DNA from: JBFGFG01 sp041627475
GTDB lineage: Bacteria > Actinomycetota > Nitriliruptoria > Nitriliruptorales > Nitriliruptoraceae
Assembly (NCBI GenBank): GCA_041627475.1
Contig: JBFKQZ010000015.1
Coordinates: 1-23,431 of the forward strand
DNA length: 23,431 bases
Reading direction: 5' to 3'
Under the pieces are notes generated by a model. It ran no database searches. It was not told the origin of the DNA and worked only from the letters and a program-made list of their open reading frames with translations. Below, piece after piece: positions 14,117-21,313 of this stretch; position 1 is the stretch's first letter; each line of letters starts with the position of its first letter. The translations under genes and the position numbers were made by a program.

Positions 14117-14122
14117 TACGGT
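14117..14122 (+). promoter_or_regulatory. -10-like TACGGT before the uracil-DNA glycosylase gene
   Basis: TACGGT lies 31 bases before the GTG at 14154, leaving a leader of about 25 bases that contains GAAGG just before the start. No clear -35 is seen. Confidence 0.4.
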
Positions 14123-14153
14123 CGCCCGCCCAGCCACCGACCCTGAAGGCCCC

Positions 14154-14846
14154 GTGGACCCCGCCGCGACCCAGCGCCAGCTCCGCGCCGACCTCGTCGA
14201 CTGCCGTGCGTGCCCACGCCTCGTGGCATGGCGGGAGCAGGTGGCCGAGGAGAAGCGCGCCGCCTACGCGGACGAGGAGTACTGGGGACGACCCGTCCCC
14301 GGGTTCGGCGACCCGACGGGGCGGCTGCTGATCGTGGGACTCGCGCCCGCGGCCCACGGCGCGAACCGGACCGGGCGCATGTTCACCGGGGATCGCAGCG
14401 GCGACTGGTTGTTCGCCTCGTTGCACCGCACTGGCTTCGCGAACCAGCCCGGTTCGACGCACGTCGGCGACGGACTCGAGCTGAGCGACTGCTGGGTCAC
14501 GTCACCCGTCAAGTGCGCACCGCCCCAGAACAAGCCCACCACCGACGAGCGCGACCGCTGCCGGCAGTGGTTCGACCGGGAGGTCGCGGCCCTGCCGGTC
14601 CAGGTGGTCGTCGCGCTGGGCGGCTTCGGCTGGCACGTCACGCTGCAGGCCTTCGGTTGGGACACCCCCCGCAAGCCGAAGTTCGGCCACGGGGCCGAGG
14701 CACCACTGCCGGCCAGCGACCTCCTCCCCCACGGCGCCACGCTGCTCGGCAGCTACCACGTGAGCCAGCAGAACACCTTCACCGGTCGGCTGACCGAGGA
14801 CATGCTCGACGGCGTCTTCCTCGCAGCCCGCGACCTGCTGGAGTGA
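14154..14846 (+). CDS. udgB: family-5 uracil-DNA glycosylase (UdgB)
   Basis: A 230-residue iron-sulfur DNA glycosylase. Four cysteines at 17, 20, 121 and 136 (in DCRACPRL, VKCAPPQNKP and RDRCRQW) are the expected [4Fe-4S] ligands. Motif 1 is GLAPAAHGANRTGRMFTGD (62-80) and the late motif is SYHVSQQNTFTG (200-211) with His202. The Ala-Ala in motif 1, where family-4 enzymes carry Glu, places it in family 5. Those enzymes remove uracil, hypoxanthine and other deaminated bases from double-stranded DNA. I start at the GTG at 14154 (GAAGG upstream), not at 13998: the N-terminal extension would be low-complexity Ala/Pro/Arg, and the -10-like element falls inside it. The SulP gene follows after 54 bases and has its own promoter-like sequence. 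Confidence 0.94.
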   Translation: MDPAATQRQLRADLVDCRACPRLVAWREQVAEEKRAAYADEEYWGRPVPGFGDPTGRLLIVGLAPAAHGANRTGRMFTGDRSGDWLFASLHRTGFANQPGSTHVGDGLELSDCWVTSPVKCAPPQNKPTTDERDRCRQWFDREVAALPVQVVVALGGFGWHVTLQAFGWDTPRKPKFGHGAEAPLPASDLLPHGATLLGSYHVSQQNTFTGRLTEDMLDGVFLAARDLLE

Positions 14847-14875
14847 CTGACCGGCGACCACGCGTCTGCTAGGCA
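14847..14875 (+). promoter_or_regulatory. possible promoter CTGACC-17-TAGGCA for the SulP gene
   Basis: CTGACC (14847-14852), directly after the upstream stop codon, and TAGGCA (14870-14875) are separated by 17 bases, the usual sigma-70-type spacing. The second hexamer is imperfect. Confidence 0.35.
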
Positions 14876-14900
14876 TGGGGCTCGCACCGCAGGGGGGCCG

Positions 14901-16598
14901 ATGGCACGAGGCGTGGACAGCATCCCGATCGTTGCCACCCTGCGCGGCTACGACGCGGAGCAGGCGCGGCCCGACGTCATCGCCGGACTCGTCCTCGCCG
15001 CGATGCTCGTCCCGCAGGGCATGGCCTACGCCGAGCTGACCGGCCTGCCCGCCGTGACCGGCATCTACACGACCGTGGCAGCCCTCCTCGGCTACGCACT
15101 GGTGGGCCCCAACCGCCGGCTCGTGCTGGGCCCGGACTCGTCGCTCGCCCCGGTGATCGCCGCCGTCGTCCTGCCGCTCGCAGCGGGGGACGCGACGACC
15201 GCCGTCGTGCTCGCGTCGGCCATGAGCGTGCTGGCCGGCATCGCCTGCCTCCTGGCCGGCACGTTCAACCTCGGCGCGATCACGGAGCTGCTCTCCAAGC
15301 CCATCCGGATCGGCTACCTCAACGGCATCGCCGTGCTGGTGTTCACCTCGCAGGTGCCCAAGGCGCTCGGCTTCTCGGTCGACGGTGAGTCCACGGTCGC
15401 GCTGGTCCGCGGCACGGTGGCGGGCATCGCGGACGCGCGGGTGCTCGCGCCGGCCCTCGTCGTCGCCGTGTCCTGCCTCGCCGCCATCGTGGTCCTCAAC
15501 CGCGTCTCGCGGCTGCGCCCCGGTGTCCTCGTCGCCGCGGTCGGGTCCGTGCTGGCCGTCGGTGTCTTCGACCTCACCGCGCGCGGGGTGGCGACCGTCG
15601 GCGACGTCCCGGCCGGCCTCCCGCCGCTGACGCTGCCCGTCATCGGGCTCGACGTCGTCCCGTCGCTGGTCGGCGGGGCGATCGCGGTCGCCCTGGTCTC
15701 CTTCGCCGACACGGGGGCGCTGTCGACCGCCACCGCCCTGTCCTCCGGCGAGCGGGTCGACCCCAACAGCGAGATCAAGGCCCTCGGCGTGGCCAACGTC
15801 CTGTCCGGGCTCTTCCAGGGGTTCGCGACCAGCGCCAGCTCGTCGCGCACCGCGGTCGCGATGGCCGTCGGGTCCCGGACGCAGGTGACCGGACTGGTCG
15901 CCGCCGCCGGCGTCGTCGTGCTGATAATCGCGGTCCCCGGTGCGATCGAGCGGATGCCGGCCCCGACGCTCGCCGCGATCGTGATCAGCGCGTCGTTCGG
16001 GCTGTTCGACTTCGCGGGATGGCGGTGGCTGCTGCGGGTGCGGCGGTCGGAGTTCCTCCTGTCCGCCGCGACCGCCCTCGCCGTCCTCACCGTGGGCGTC
16101 CTCGAGGGCATCGGGGTCGCGATCGCACTCTCGCTGGCGAACTTCGTCCGCCGCGCGTGGCGGCCCCACTTCGCGGAGCTCGGCAAGGTCGCCGGCGTCC
16201 CCGGCTACCACGACCGAGCCCGGCACCCGTCCGCGCGCGTCACCGACGGGCTGCTCCTGCTGCGCTACGACGCACCGCTCTTCTTCGCCAACGCAGCGGA
16301 CTTCGGGCGACGGCTGCAGGCGCGACTGGCCGACGCCGACCGACCCGTGGACCGGATCGTGGTCGTGGGCAACGCGATCACCGACATCGACTCGACCGGC
16401 GCCGAGGTGCTGGTCGAGGTGCTCGACAACCTCGACGGTCGCGGCGTCACGTTCGCCTTCGCCGGGCTGAAGGACCCCGTGCAGGACCGGCTGCGCAACT
16501 ACGGCCTGCACGAGCGGATCGGCGACGCCAACTTCTTCCCCAACACGATCTCGGCCGTCGAGGCCCAGCATGCGGACCGCGTCGACCCGTCGGACTGA
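14901..16598 (+). CDS. SulP-family anion transporter with STAS domain
   Basis: A 565-residue SLC26/SulP protein. The N-terminal membrane domain (about 20-425) opens with the family segment AGLVLAAMLVPQGMAYAELTGLP (about 28-50) and includes the GPNRRLVLGPDSSLAP stretch. A cytoplasmic STAS domain (about 445-555) carries the conserved DIDSTG loop near residue 495. Bacterial members carry sulfate, bicarbonate, fumarate or other anions, often with sodium or protons. No carbonic anhydrase or sulfate-assimilation gene is adjacent to choose between them. Sulfate would suit the cysteine cluster some kilobases away, but that is only a guess. The ATG at 14901 follows AGGGGGG by 4 bases. A promoter for the next gene overlaps its stop. 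Confidence 0.95.
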   Translation: MARGVDSIPIVATLRGYDAEQARPDVIAGLVLAAMLVPQGMAYAELTGLPAVTGIYTTVAALLGYALVGPNRRLVLGPDSSLAPVIAAVVLPLAAGDATTAVVLASAMSVLAGIACLLAGTFNLGAITELLSKPIRIGYLNGIAVLVFTSQVPKALGFSVDGESTVALVRGTVAGIADARVLAPALVVAVSCLAAIVVLNRVSRLRPGVLVAAVGSVLAVGVFDLTARGVATVGDVPAGLPPLTLPVIGLDVVPSLVGGAIAVALVSFADTGALSTATALSSGERVDPNSEIKALGVANVLSGLFQGFATSASSSRTAVAMAVGSRTQVTGLVAAAGVVVLIIAVPGAIERMPAPTLAAIVISASFGLFDFAGWRWLLRVRRSEFLLSAATALAVLTVGVLEGIGVAIALSLANFVRRAWRPHFAELGKVAGVPGYHDRARHPSARVTDGLLLLRYDAPLFFANAADFGRRLQARLADADRPVDRIVVVGNAITDIDSTGAEVLVEVLDNLDGRGVTFAFAGLKDPVQDRLRNYGLHERIGDANFFPNTISAVEAQHADRVDPSD

Positions 16599-16625
16599 CA
16601 CCGGCCCCTGTGGGCGGCCTACCTT
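16595..16625 (+). promoter_or_regulatory. possible promoter CTGACA-19-TACCTT
   Basis: CTGACA (16595-16600) overlaps the SulP stop codon and TACCTT (16620-16625) follows after 19 bases, giving a leader of about 20 bases to the ATG at 16653. It would drive the small membrane protein and the coupled reductase-like gene. Confidence 0.45.
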
Positions 16626-16652
16626 CGCGTCCACACACCCACGAGGACGACC

Positions 16653-16949
16653 ATGAGCATCGACGACGTCGCCACCCCTGCCGACGAGCCGACCCCGAAG
16701 CGCCAGCGCGGACCGAAGCGCCGGACCACCTTCGGCCTCGGTCTCGTGGTCGGGCTGGTCCTGGGCGTGGCCGGCGGGATCGTCGTCCCCGACCTGTTCC
16801 CGGAGGGCGAGCCGGACTGCGTGCGACCACAGCAGGTGACGTGGAGCCAGACCGCCGAGGGCAACGTGAGCCTCCAGGTCGACTACGAGGGTGACGGCAC
16901 CGGCGGCTGCGACGCCAACATCGTCTTCTCCGAGGCCCCGCGGCCGTGA
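16653..16949 (+). CDS. small single-pass membrane protein, unknown
   Basis: A 98-residue protein I do not recognise. A basic, Lys/Arg-rich cytoplasmic lead (about 15-25) is followed by one Gly/Val/Leu-rich hydrophobic helix (27-46), so the C-terminal half (47-98) should face outside as an uncleaved signal anchor. That half is acidic with two cysteines, 56 and 86, that could form one disulfide. The ATG at 16653 has GAGGA about 7 bases upstream, and a promoter-like sequence lies upstream. Its TGA is overlapped by the next gene's start as GTGA, so the two are translated together. Codon bias and coupling support it as a real gene. Confidence 0.75.
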   Translation: MSIDDVATPADEPTPKRQRGPKRRTTFGLGLVVGLVLGVAGGIVVPDLFPEGEPDCVRPQQVTWSQTAEGNVSLQVDYEGDGTGGCDANIVFSEAPRP

Positions 16950-18157
16950 GCGGCCGCACGCACGACGTCGTCGTCTTCGGCGCGACGGGGTTCACCGGCC
17001 GGCTCGTCGCCGAGCACCTCGCCAGCCGTGGCGAGGCGGCAGGAGCCTGGGCCATCGCCGGGCGCAACGCGGAGAAGCTCGCCGCGGTCGCCGCCGACCT
17101 CGGCGTCGAGGTCCCCCAGCTGGTCGTGGACGCAACGGACCACGAGCAGGTCGCCGCCATGGCCGCCTCGACGAAGGTCGTGTGCACGACCGTCGGTCCG
17201 TACGCGCGGTTCGGCGAGCCCCTCGTACGCGCGTGCGCCGAGGCGGGGACCGACTACGTCGACCTGACCGGGGAACCGCAGTGGGTCCGCCGCATGATCG
17301 ACGCCCACCACGACACCGCCGTCGCGTCGGGCGCGCGGCTCGTCCACTGCTGCGGCTTCGACTCGATCCCCTCCGACCTCGGCACGGCGTTCGCCCAGCA
17401 GACGATGCACGAGGTGCACGGCACCCACGCGTCGCGCGTGCGGCTGCGGGTCAAGGGCGCCCGCGGCGGTGCCTCCGGTGGGACGCTCGCCAGCATGGTC
17501 CAGGTCATGGAGGAGGCTGGCGCCGACCCGGCCGTGGCCCGGGTCGTGGCCGACCCGTACAGCCTGCTCCCCGCAGGCGAACGCGTCGGTCCGCACGTGG
17601 CGACCTCCGCGCGGCCGACCTACGACGAGACCTTCTCGTCGTGGACCGGCCCGTTCGTGATGGAGATGATCAACGCGAAGGTGGTGCGCCGCACGAACGC
17701 GCTGCTCGGCTACCCGTGGGGCCGCGAGTTCGTCTACGGCGAGGCGGTCCTGACCGGCGACGGCATCGCCGGACGCGCCCGCGCGACGGCGATCGCGGCA
17801 GGCACCGGCGGTGGCGCGCTGGCGCTGTCGAACCGCCTGGTGCGCGACCTTGCCGACCGGGTGCTGCCCGACAGCGGCACCGGGCCCGACGCCGCCGCCC
17901 GCGAGGCCGGTTTCTTCGACATGCGCATCGTCGCCGAGCACCCCGAGGACCGCAGCAGGGACGTCGTCGTCAAGGTCACCGGCGACCGTGACCCGGGGTA
18001 CGGCGCGACGTCGCGGATGCTCGGGGAGGCGGCGCTGACCCTCGCACAGGGCGAGTCGGCCGTCGGCGGCGGGTCGTGGACCCCGGCCAGCGCGCTGGGT
18101 GGTGCGCTGCGGGCCCGTCTGGTGGACCATGCCGGGATGACGTTCGAGGTCGTCTGA
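16946..18157 (+). CDS. trans-acting enoyl reductase/saccharopine dehydrogenase-like protein
   Basis: A 403-residue NAD(P)-binding protein of the saccharopine dehydrogenase-like/trans-acting enoyl reductase family. The Rossmann motif VVVFGATGFTG is at 8-18. VCTTVGPYARFGEPLVRAC (about 79-97), YVDLTGEPQWV (about 103-113) and HCCGFDSIPSDLG (about 133-145) are family segments, as is RVKGARGGASGGTL in the middle. M. tuberculosis Rv2953, of similar length, reduces enoyl intermediates on polyketide synthases for phthiocerol lipids. No polyketide synthase is in the window, so the partner here is unknown, and other relatives act independently. It starts with GTG overlapping the upstream stop by 4 bases. 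A GC hairpin follows it. Confidence 0.9.
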   Translation: MSGRTHDVVVFGATGFTGRLVAEHLASRGEAAGAWAIAGRNAEKLAAVAADLGVEVPQLVVDATDHEQVAAMAASTKVVCTTVGPYARFGEPLVRACAEAGTDYVDLTGEPQWVRRMIDAHHDTAVASGARLVHCCGFDSIPSDLGTAFAQQTMHEVHGTHASRVRLRVKGARGGASGGTLASMVQVMEEAGADPAVARVVADPYSLLPAGERVGPHVATSARPTYDETFSSWTGPFVMEMINAKVVRRTNALLGYPWGREFVYGEAVLTGDGIAGRARATAIAAGTGGGALALSNRLVRDLADRVLPDSGTGPDAAAREAGFFDMRIVAEHPEDRSRDVVVKVTGDRDPGYGATSRMLGEAALTLAQGESAVGGGSWTPASALGGALRARLVDHAGMTFEVV

Positions 18158-18162
18158 GGGGC

Positions 18163-18196
18163 GAAGGGCCCCGGGGGCCGGGCCGCTGGCCCCTTC
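18163..18196 (+). terminator. GC-rich hairpin after the reductase-like gene
   Basis: GAAGGG (18163-18168) pairs with CCCTTC (18191-18196), extended by two G-C pairs past one bulged base. It begins 6 bases after the stop codon. No T-tract follows. Confidence 0.4.
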
Positions 18197-18249
18197 CGGT
18201 GTCGTGCGTCGCGCGGCGACGGTGACGGATGGCCCCCCGAGGATCGCCC

Positions 18250-20805
18250 GTGACTACCCCGCTGCGTGACCGTCCGACGCCGACGGGCACCGGACTGTCC
18301 GGCGACGAGGCAGCCCGTCGGCTCGCCGAGCACGGCCGGAACGAGCTGCCCCGCGCCGAGACCGCGTCGCTGGCCGTACGCGCCCTCGCCCAACTCCGCG
18401 AGCCGATGGCGGTGCTGCTGGTGGCCGCGGCGACCATCTCCGGCGCGGTGCTCGGCGAGGTCGTGGACGCGGTCGCCATCGTGCTGATCGTGCTGGTCAA
18501 CGCCGCGATCGCGCTGGTCCAGGAGGGCCGTGCGGCCGAGGCCCTCGCAGCGCTGGAGGAGCTGGAGGCGCCGACGGCCACCGTCGTCCGAGACGGGCGC
18601 CAGCGAGTCGTGGACGCAGCCGTGCTCGTCCCGGGCGACCTCGTCCTCGTGCAGGCCGGCGACCGTGTGCCGGCCGACCTCGAGCTGGTTGCCGGCGACG
18701 GGCTCGAGGCGGACGAGTCGATCCTGACCGGCGAGTCGCTGCCGACCGCCAAACGTGCCGGCGGCGCGACGGCCCCCGACGTCCCGATCGGCGACCGCGA
18801 CGGGCTGCTGCACAGTGGGACGTTCGTCACCCGTGGCGCGGGCCGCGGCGAGGTCGTCGCCACCGGCGCGCAGGCCGCGCTCGGCGCGATCGCGCAGCAG
18901 CTCGCCGAGATCGAGCGCGAACCCACCCCCCTGCAGCGACAGCTCGCCGGCCTGACCCGGCGGCTCGGTGGGGCCGCCGTCCTCGTGGCCAGCGGCACGT
19001 TCCTCCTGATCCTGCTCCGCAACGGGTCGGGCAGCGCCGACGACGCGTTCCTGACGGCCGTGGCGCTGGCGGTCGCCGCGGTGCCGGAGGGACTGGCGGC
19101 CGTGACCAGCGTCGCCCTGGCGCTCGGGGTCCGTCGCATGGCGCGACGTGGGGCGATCGTGCGGCAACTGCCGGCCGTCGAGACGCTCGGGGCCGTCGAC
19201 GTCCTCGTGGTCGACAAGACGGGCACCCTGACCGAGAACCGGATGCGTCTGGCCTCGGTGACGACGCCCGACGGCGCAGGCCACGCCCCGGACGCCCTCC
19301 CGGACGCCGTCGCCGACGCACTCCTCGACGTCGCCGTCCTGTGCAACGATGCCGAACTGGACCCACCCACCGGCGACCCGACCGAGCAGGCCCTGCTGGC
19401 GCTGGCCACACCGGACCGCGCAGCCGCACTGCGCGACACCCGGCCACGTCTGGCAGCCGCGCCGTTCACGTCCGAACGCATGCGGATGAGCACGGTGCAC
19501 GACCTCGGCGACGGGCCGTGGCTGCTCGTCAAGGGCGCGCCCGAGCAGGTGCTGCCACGGTGCAGCCACGTCCTCGACGGCACCACGTCGCGTCCGGCGA
19601 CCCCGGCCGACCACGCACGCCTGCTGGCAAAGGCCGAGGAGCACGCCGCCCGCGGGGAGCGCCTCCTCGCGCTGGGCCGGCGGCGACTCCCGGCGGTGCC
19701 GACGGACGTCGAGGCTGCCGAGCGGGAGCTGACCGCGATCGCCCTGGTCGCCCTGCGAGACCCGCCCCGCGACCATGCGGCCACCTCGGTGGAACAGGTC
19801 CGCTCCGCCGGGGTGACCCTGCTGATGGCCACGGGCGACCACCCTGCGACCGCCCGTGCGATCGCCGACGAGGTGGGGATCGCCACCGACCGCTGCCTCG
19901 CCGGCACCGACCTGGATCACGACGGCGTCCCGGACGAGCCCACGGACGTCGGGGTGTACGCCCGGGTCGCCCCCGAGCAGAAGCTCGCGCTCGTCGACAG
20001 GCTGCAGGCGTGCGGGCACACCGTGGCGATGACGGGCGACGGTGTGAACGACGCACCGGCCCTCCAGCGGGCGGACATCGGCGTGGCGCTCGGAGCGAGT
20101 GGGAGCGACGTCGCCCGTGCGGCCGCGGCGCTGGTCATCACCGACGACGACCTCGCCACGATCGTCGCGGCGGTCCGCGAGGGCCGGGGGATCTACGACA
20201 ACCTGCGCAAGGTCGTCGACTACCTCGTGGCCAGCAACCTCGCGGAGGTCACGGTCGTCATCGCGACCCTCCTGCTGCTGCCCGCCTTCGGTGTCCCGCT
20301 GTTCCCGCTGCAGCTGCTGTGGATCAACCTCCTGACCGACGGGCTGCCGGCGCTGGCGCTCGGTGTCGACCCGGTCGACGACGACCTGATGCAGCGGCCC
20401 CCACGTCGCGCCAGCGACCGGCTGCTCGGCCTCCCCCACCTGCGCCGGCTGGCGCTGCGTGCGGTGGTCCTCGCCGGCGGCGCGCTCTGCGGCCTCGCGA
20501 TCGCCCGTGCCGAGGGACTCCCGACGCCGGAGGCCCGGACCGTGCTGTTCACCAGCCTCGTGGTCGCCCAGGTCCTCTACGCATTCGTCGTCTCCCGCCG
20601 CCCGTTCTCGGGCGACCGCAACACGTGGTTGGTCTGGTCCGCCATCGGCGCCCTGGCGCTGCACGGGGTGATCCTCGTCGTCCCGGCGGCCCAGATCGTG
20701 TTCGACACCGTCGTCCCGTCAGCGGCAGCACTCGGGGCGATCGCGGTCGGGGGGCTCGTCCCCCCGGTGGTGCTCGCGATGGTGAAGCGGACCCGGCACT
20801 GGTGA
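18250..20805 (+). CDS. P2-type cation-transporting ATPase, calcium-pump-like
   Basis: An 851-residue P-type ATPase. It has an N-terminal cation-ATPase segment (LSGDEAARRLAEHGRNELP), the actuator TGES (160-163), phosphorylation Asp322 in DKTGTLT, the nucleotide-binding KGAPE, and the P-domain motifs MATGDHPATA and MTGDGVNDAP. Site-II calcium ligands of SERCA are all matched: PEGL in M4 (279-282), Asn and Glu in ASNLAEV of M5, and Asn, Thr and Asp in NLLTDGLP of M6. Calcium export is therefore the best guess, with other divalent cations possible. A short acidic loop, DLDHDGVPDEPTD (554-566), replaces the usual segment before the ARVAPEQK motif. I prefer the GTG at 18250 (GAGGAT upstream) to the ATG 7 codons earlier, which has no RBS. 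An AhpD-like gene follows after 100 bases. Confidence 0.95.
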   Translation: MTTPLRDRPTPTGTGLSGDEAARRLAEHGRNELPRAETASLAVRALAQLREPMAVLLVAAATISGAVLGEVVDAVAIVLIVLVNAAIALVQEGRAAEALAALEELEAPTATVVRDGRQRVVDAAVLVPGDLVLVQAGDRVPADLELVAGDGLEADESILTGESLPTAKRAGGATAPDVPIGDRDGLLHSGTFVTRGAGRGEVVATGAQAALGAIAQQLAEIEREPTPLQRQLAGLTRRLGGAAVLVASGTFLLILLRNGSGSADDAFLTAVALAVAAVPEGLAAVTSVALALGVRRMARRGAIVRQLPAVETLGAVDVLVVDKTGTLTENRMRLASVTTPDGAGHAPDALPDAVADALLDVAVLCNDAELDPPTGDPTEQALLALATPDRAAALRDTRPRLAAAPFTSERMRMSTVHDLGDGPWLLVKGAPEQVLPRCSHVLDGTTSRPATPADHARLLAKAEEHAARGERLLALGRRRLPAVPTDVEAAERELTAIALVALRDPPRDHAATSVEQVRSAGVTLLMATGDHPATARAIADEVGIATDRCLAGTDLDHDGVPDEPTDVGVYARVAPEQKLALVDRLQACGHTVAMTGDGVNDAPALQRADIGVALGASGSDVARAAAALVITDDDLATIVAAVREGRGIYDNLRKVVDYLVASNLAEVTVVIATLLLLPAFGVPLFPLQLLWINLLTDGLPALALGVDPVDDDLMQRPPRRASDRLLGLPHLRRLALRAVVLAGGALCGLAIARAEGLPTPEARTVLFTSLVVAQVLYAFVVSRRPFSGDRNTWLVWSAIGALALHGVILVVPAAQIVFDTVVPSAAALGAIAVGGLVPPVVLAMVKRTRHW

Positions 20806-20905
20806 CGGGGGACGTCGGTCCCGGTTGCACGGGACGGTTCTCCGTGGTCGCGGCGACGTCGCTGGGTCACCGTGTCGTGGCAACCGAACCCAGAGGTGCA
20901 CGACG

Positions 20906-21268
20906 ATGACCAGCCAGACCACCGAGGCCCCGCAGCCGTTCCACGACATCATCGACGGACTGCGCGAGCCGACCCGCGAGTTCCGCCGCGCGGCCGGCGA
21001 CGCATGGGCGGGCTTCGGCGAGCTCCACCGGGCGGCGGTCGCGGACGGCACCGTCAGCGCCTCGATGAAGGAGCTCGTCGCCCTCGCGATCGCGGTCGCG
21101 ACGCACTGCGACGGCTGCGTCGCGTACCACGCGAAGGGTGCGGCGGTGAAGGGTGCGACCCGTGAGGAGGTCGTCGAGGTCCTCGAGGTCGCCCTGCTGA
21201 TGGCCGGCGGACCGGCCTCGGTCTGGGCCCCGCGGGCGCTGGCTGCCTTCGACGAGTTCGCGGACTGA
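20906..21268 (+). CDS. AhpD-like carboxymuconolactone decarboxylase family protein
   Basis: A 120-residue all-helical protein with the AhpD redox motif Cys68-x2-Cys71-x3-His75 in HCDGCVAYH, and the preceding SxKE segment (Ser53-Glu56) that supplies the acidic proton-relay residue. Such small proteins have peroxidase or disulfide-reductase activity in the AhpD branch; the CxxC argues against the decarboxylase branch. The partner is unknown: no AhpC is nearby. The ATG at 20906 has AGAGGTG 8 bases upstream, and the frame's earlier start at 20825 reads as noise. It lies 100 bases after the ATPase gene on the same strand and ends at a convergent terminator. Confidence 0.92.
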   Translation: MTSQTTEAPQPFHDIIDGLREPTREFRRAAGDAWAGFGELHRAAVADGTVSASMKELVALAIAVATHCDGCVAYHAKGAAVKGATREEVVEVLEVALLMAGGPASVWAPRALAAFDEFAD

Positions 21269-21278
21269 CGCAGCGCCC

Positions 21279-21309
21279 GTGCCCCGATCGCCGGCTGGCG
21301 TCGGGGTGC
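21279..21309. terminator. bidirectional hairpin between convergent genes
   Basis: GTGCCCCGA (21279-21287) pairs with TCGGGGTGC (21301-21309), a 9-bp stem with two G-U pairs and a 13-base loop. It fills the 45-base gap between the convergent stop codons of the AhpD-like and HNH genes. Confidence 0.6.
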
Positions 21310-21313
21310 GGGA

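Larger units (their letters stand above)
13857..14153. other. 297-base non-coding gap, GC-poor at its left end
   Basis: No supportable gene lies here. By hand count, 34 of the 70 bases from 13861 to 13930 are G or C (about 49%), far below the neighbouring genes. The left part holds an imperfect dyad, ACCTTCAA-7-TTGAGTGT (13870-13892), vaguely like a MerR-family operator, and then the perfect hairpin at 13897-13926. The right part is GC-rich and carries the -10-like element of the glycosylase gene. A transposon remnant is possible, but I recognise no transposase fragment. Confidence 0.6.

Noticed and set aside
14502..16634. 710-codon open frame antisense to the SulP and glycosylase genes
   Set aside because: Low-complexity composition (Asp, Gly, Arg, His), no motif, and complete overlap with clear plus-strand genes.
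17734..20664. Very long open frame antisense to the ATPase and reductase genes (minus strand)
   Set aside because: It is rich in Arg, Gln, Asp and His with no recognisable domain, and opposes two well-supported genes. High GC content removes stop codons from antisense frames.
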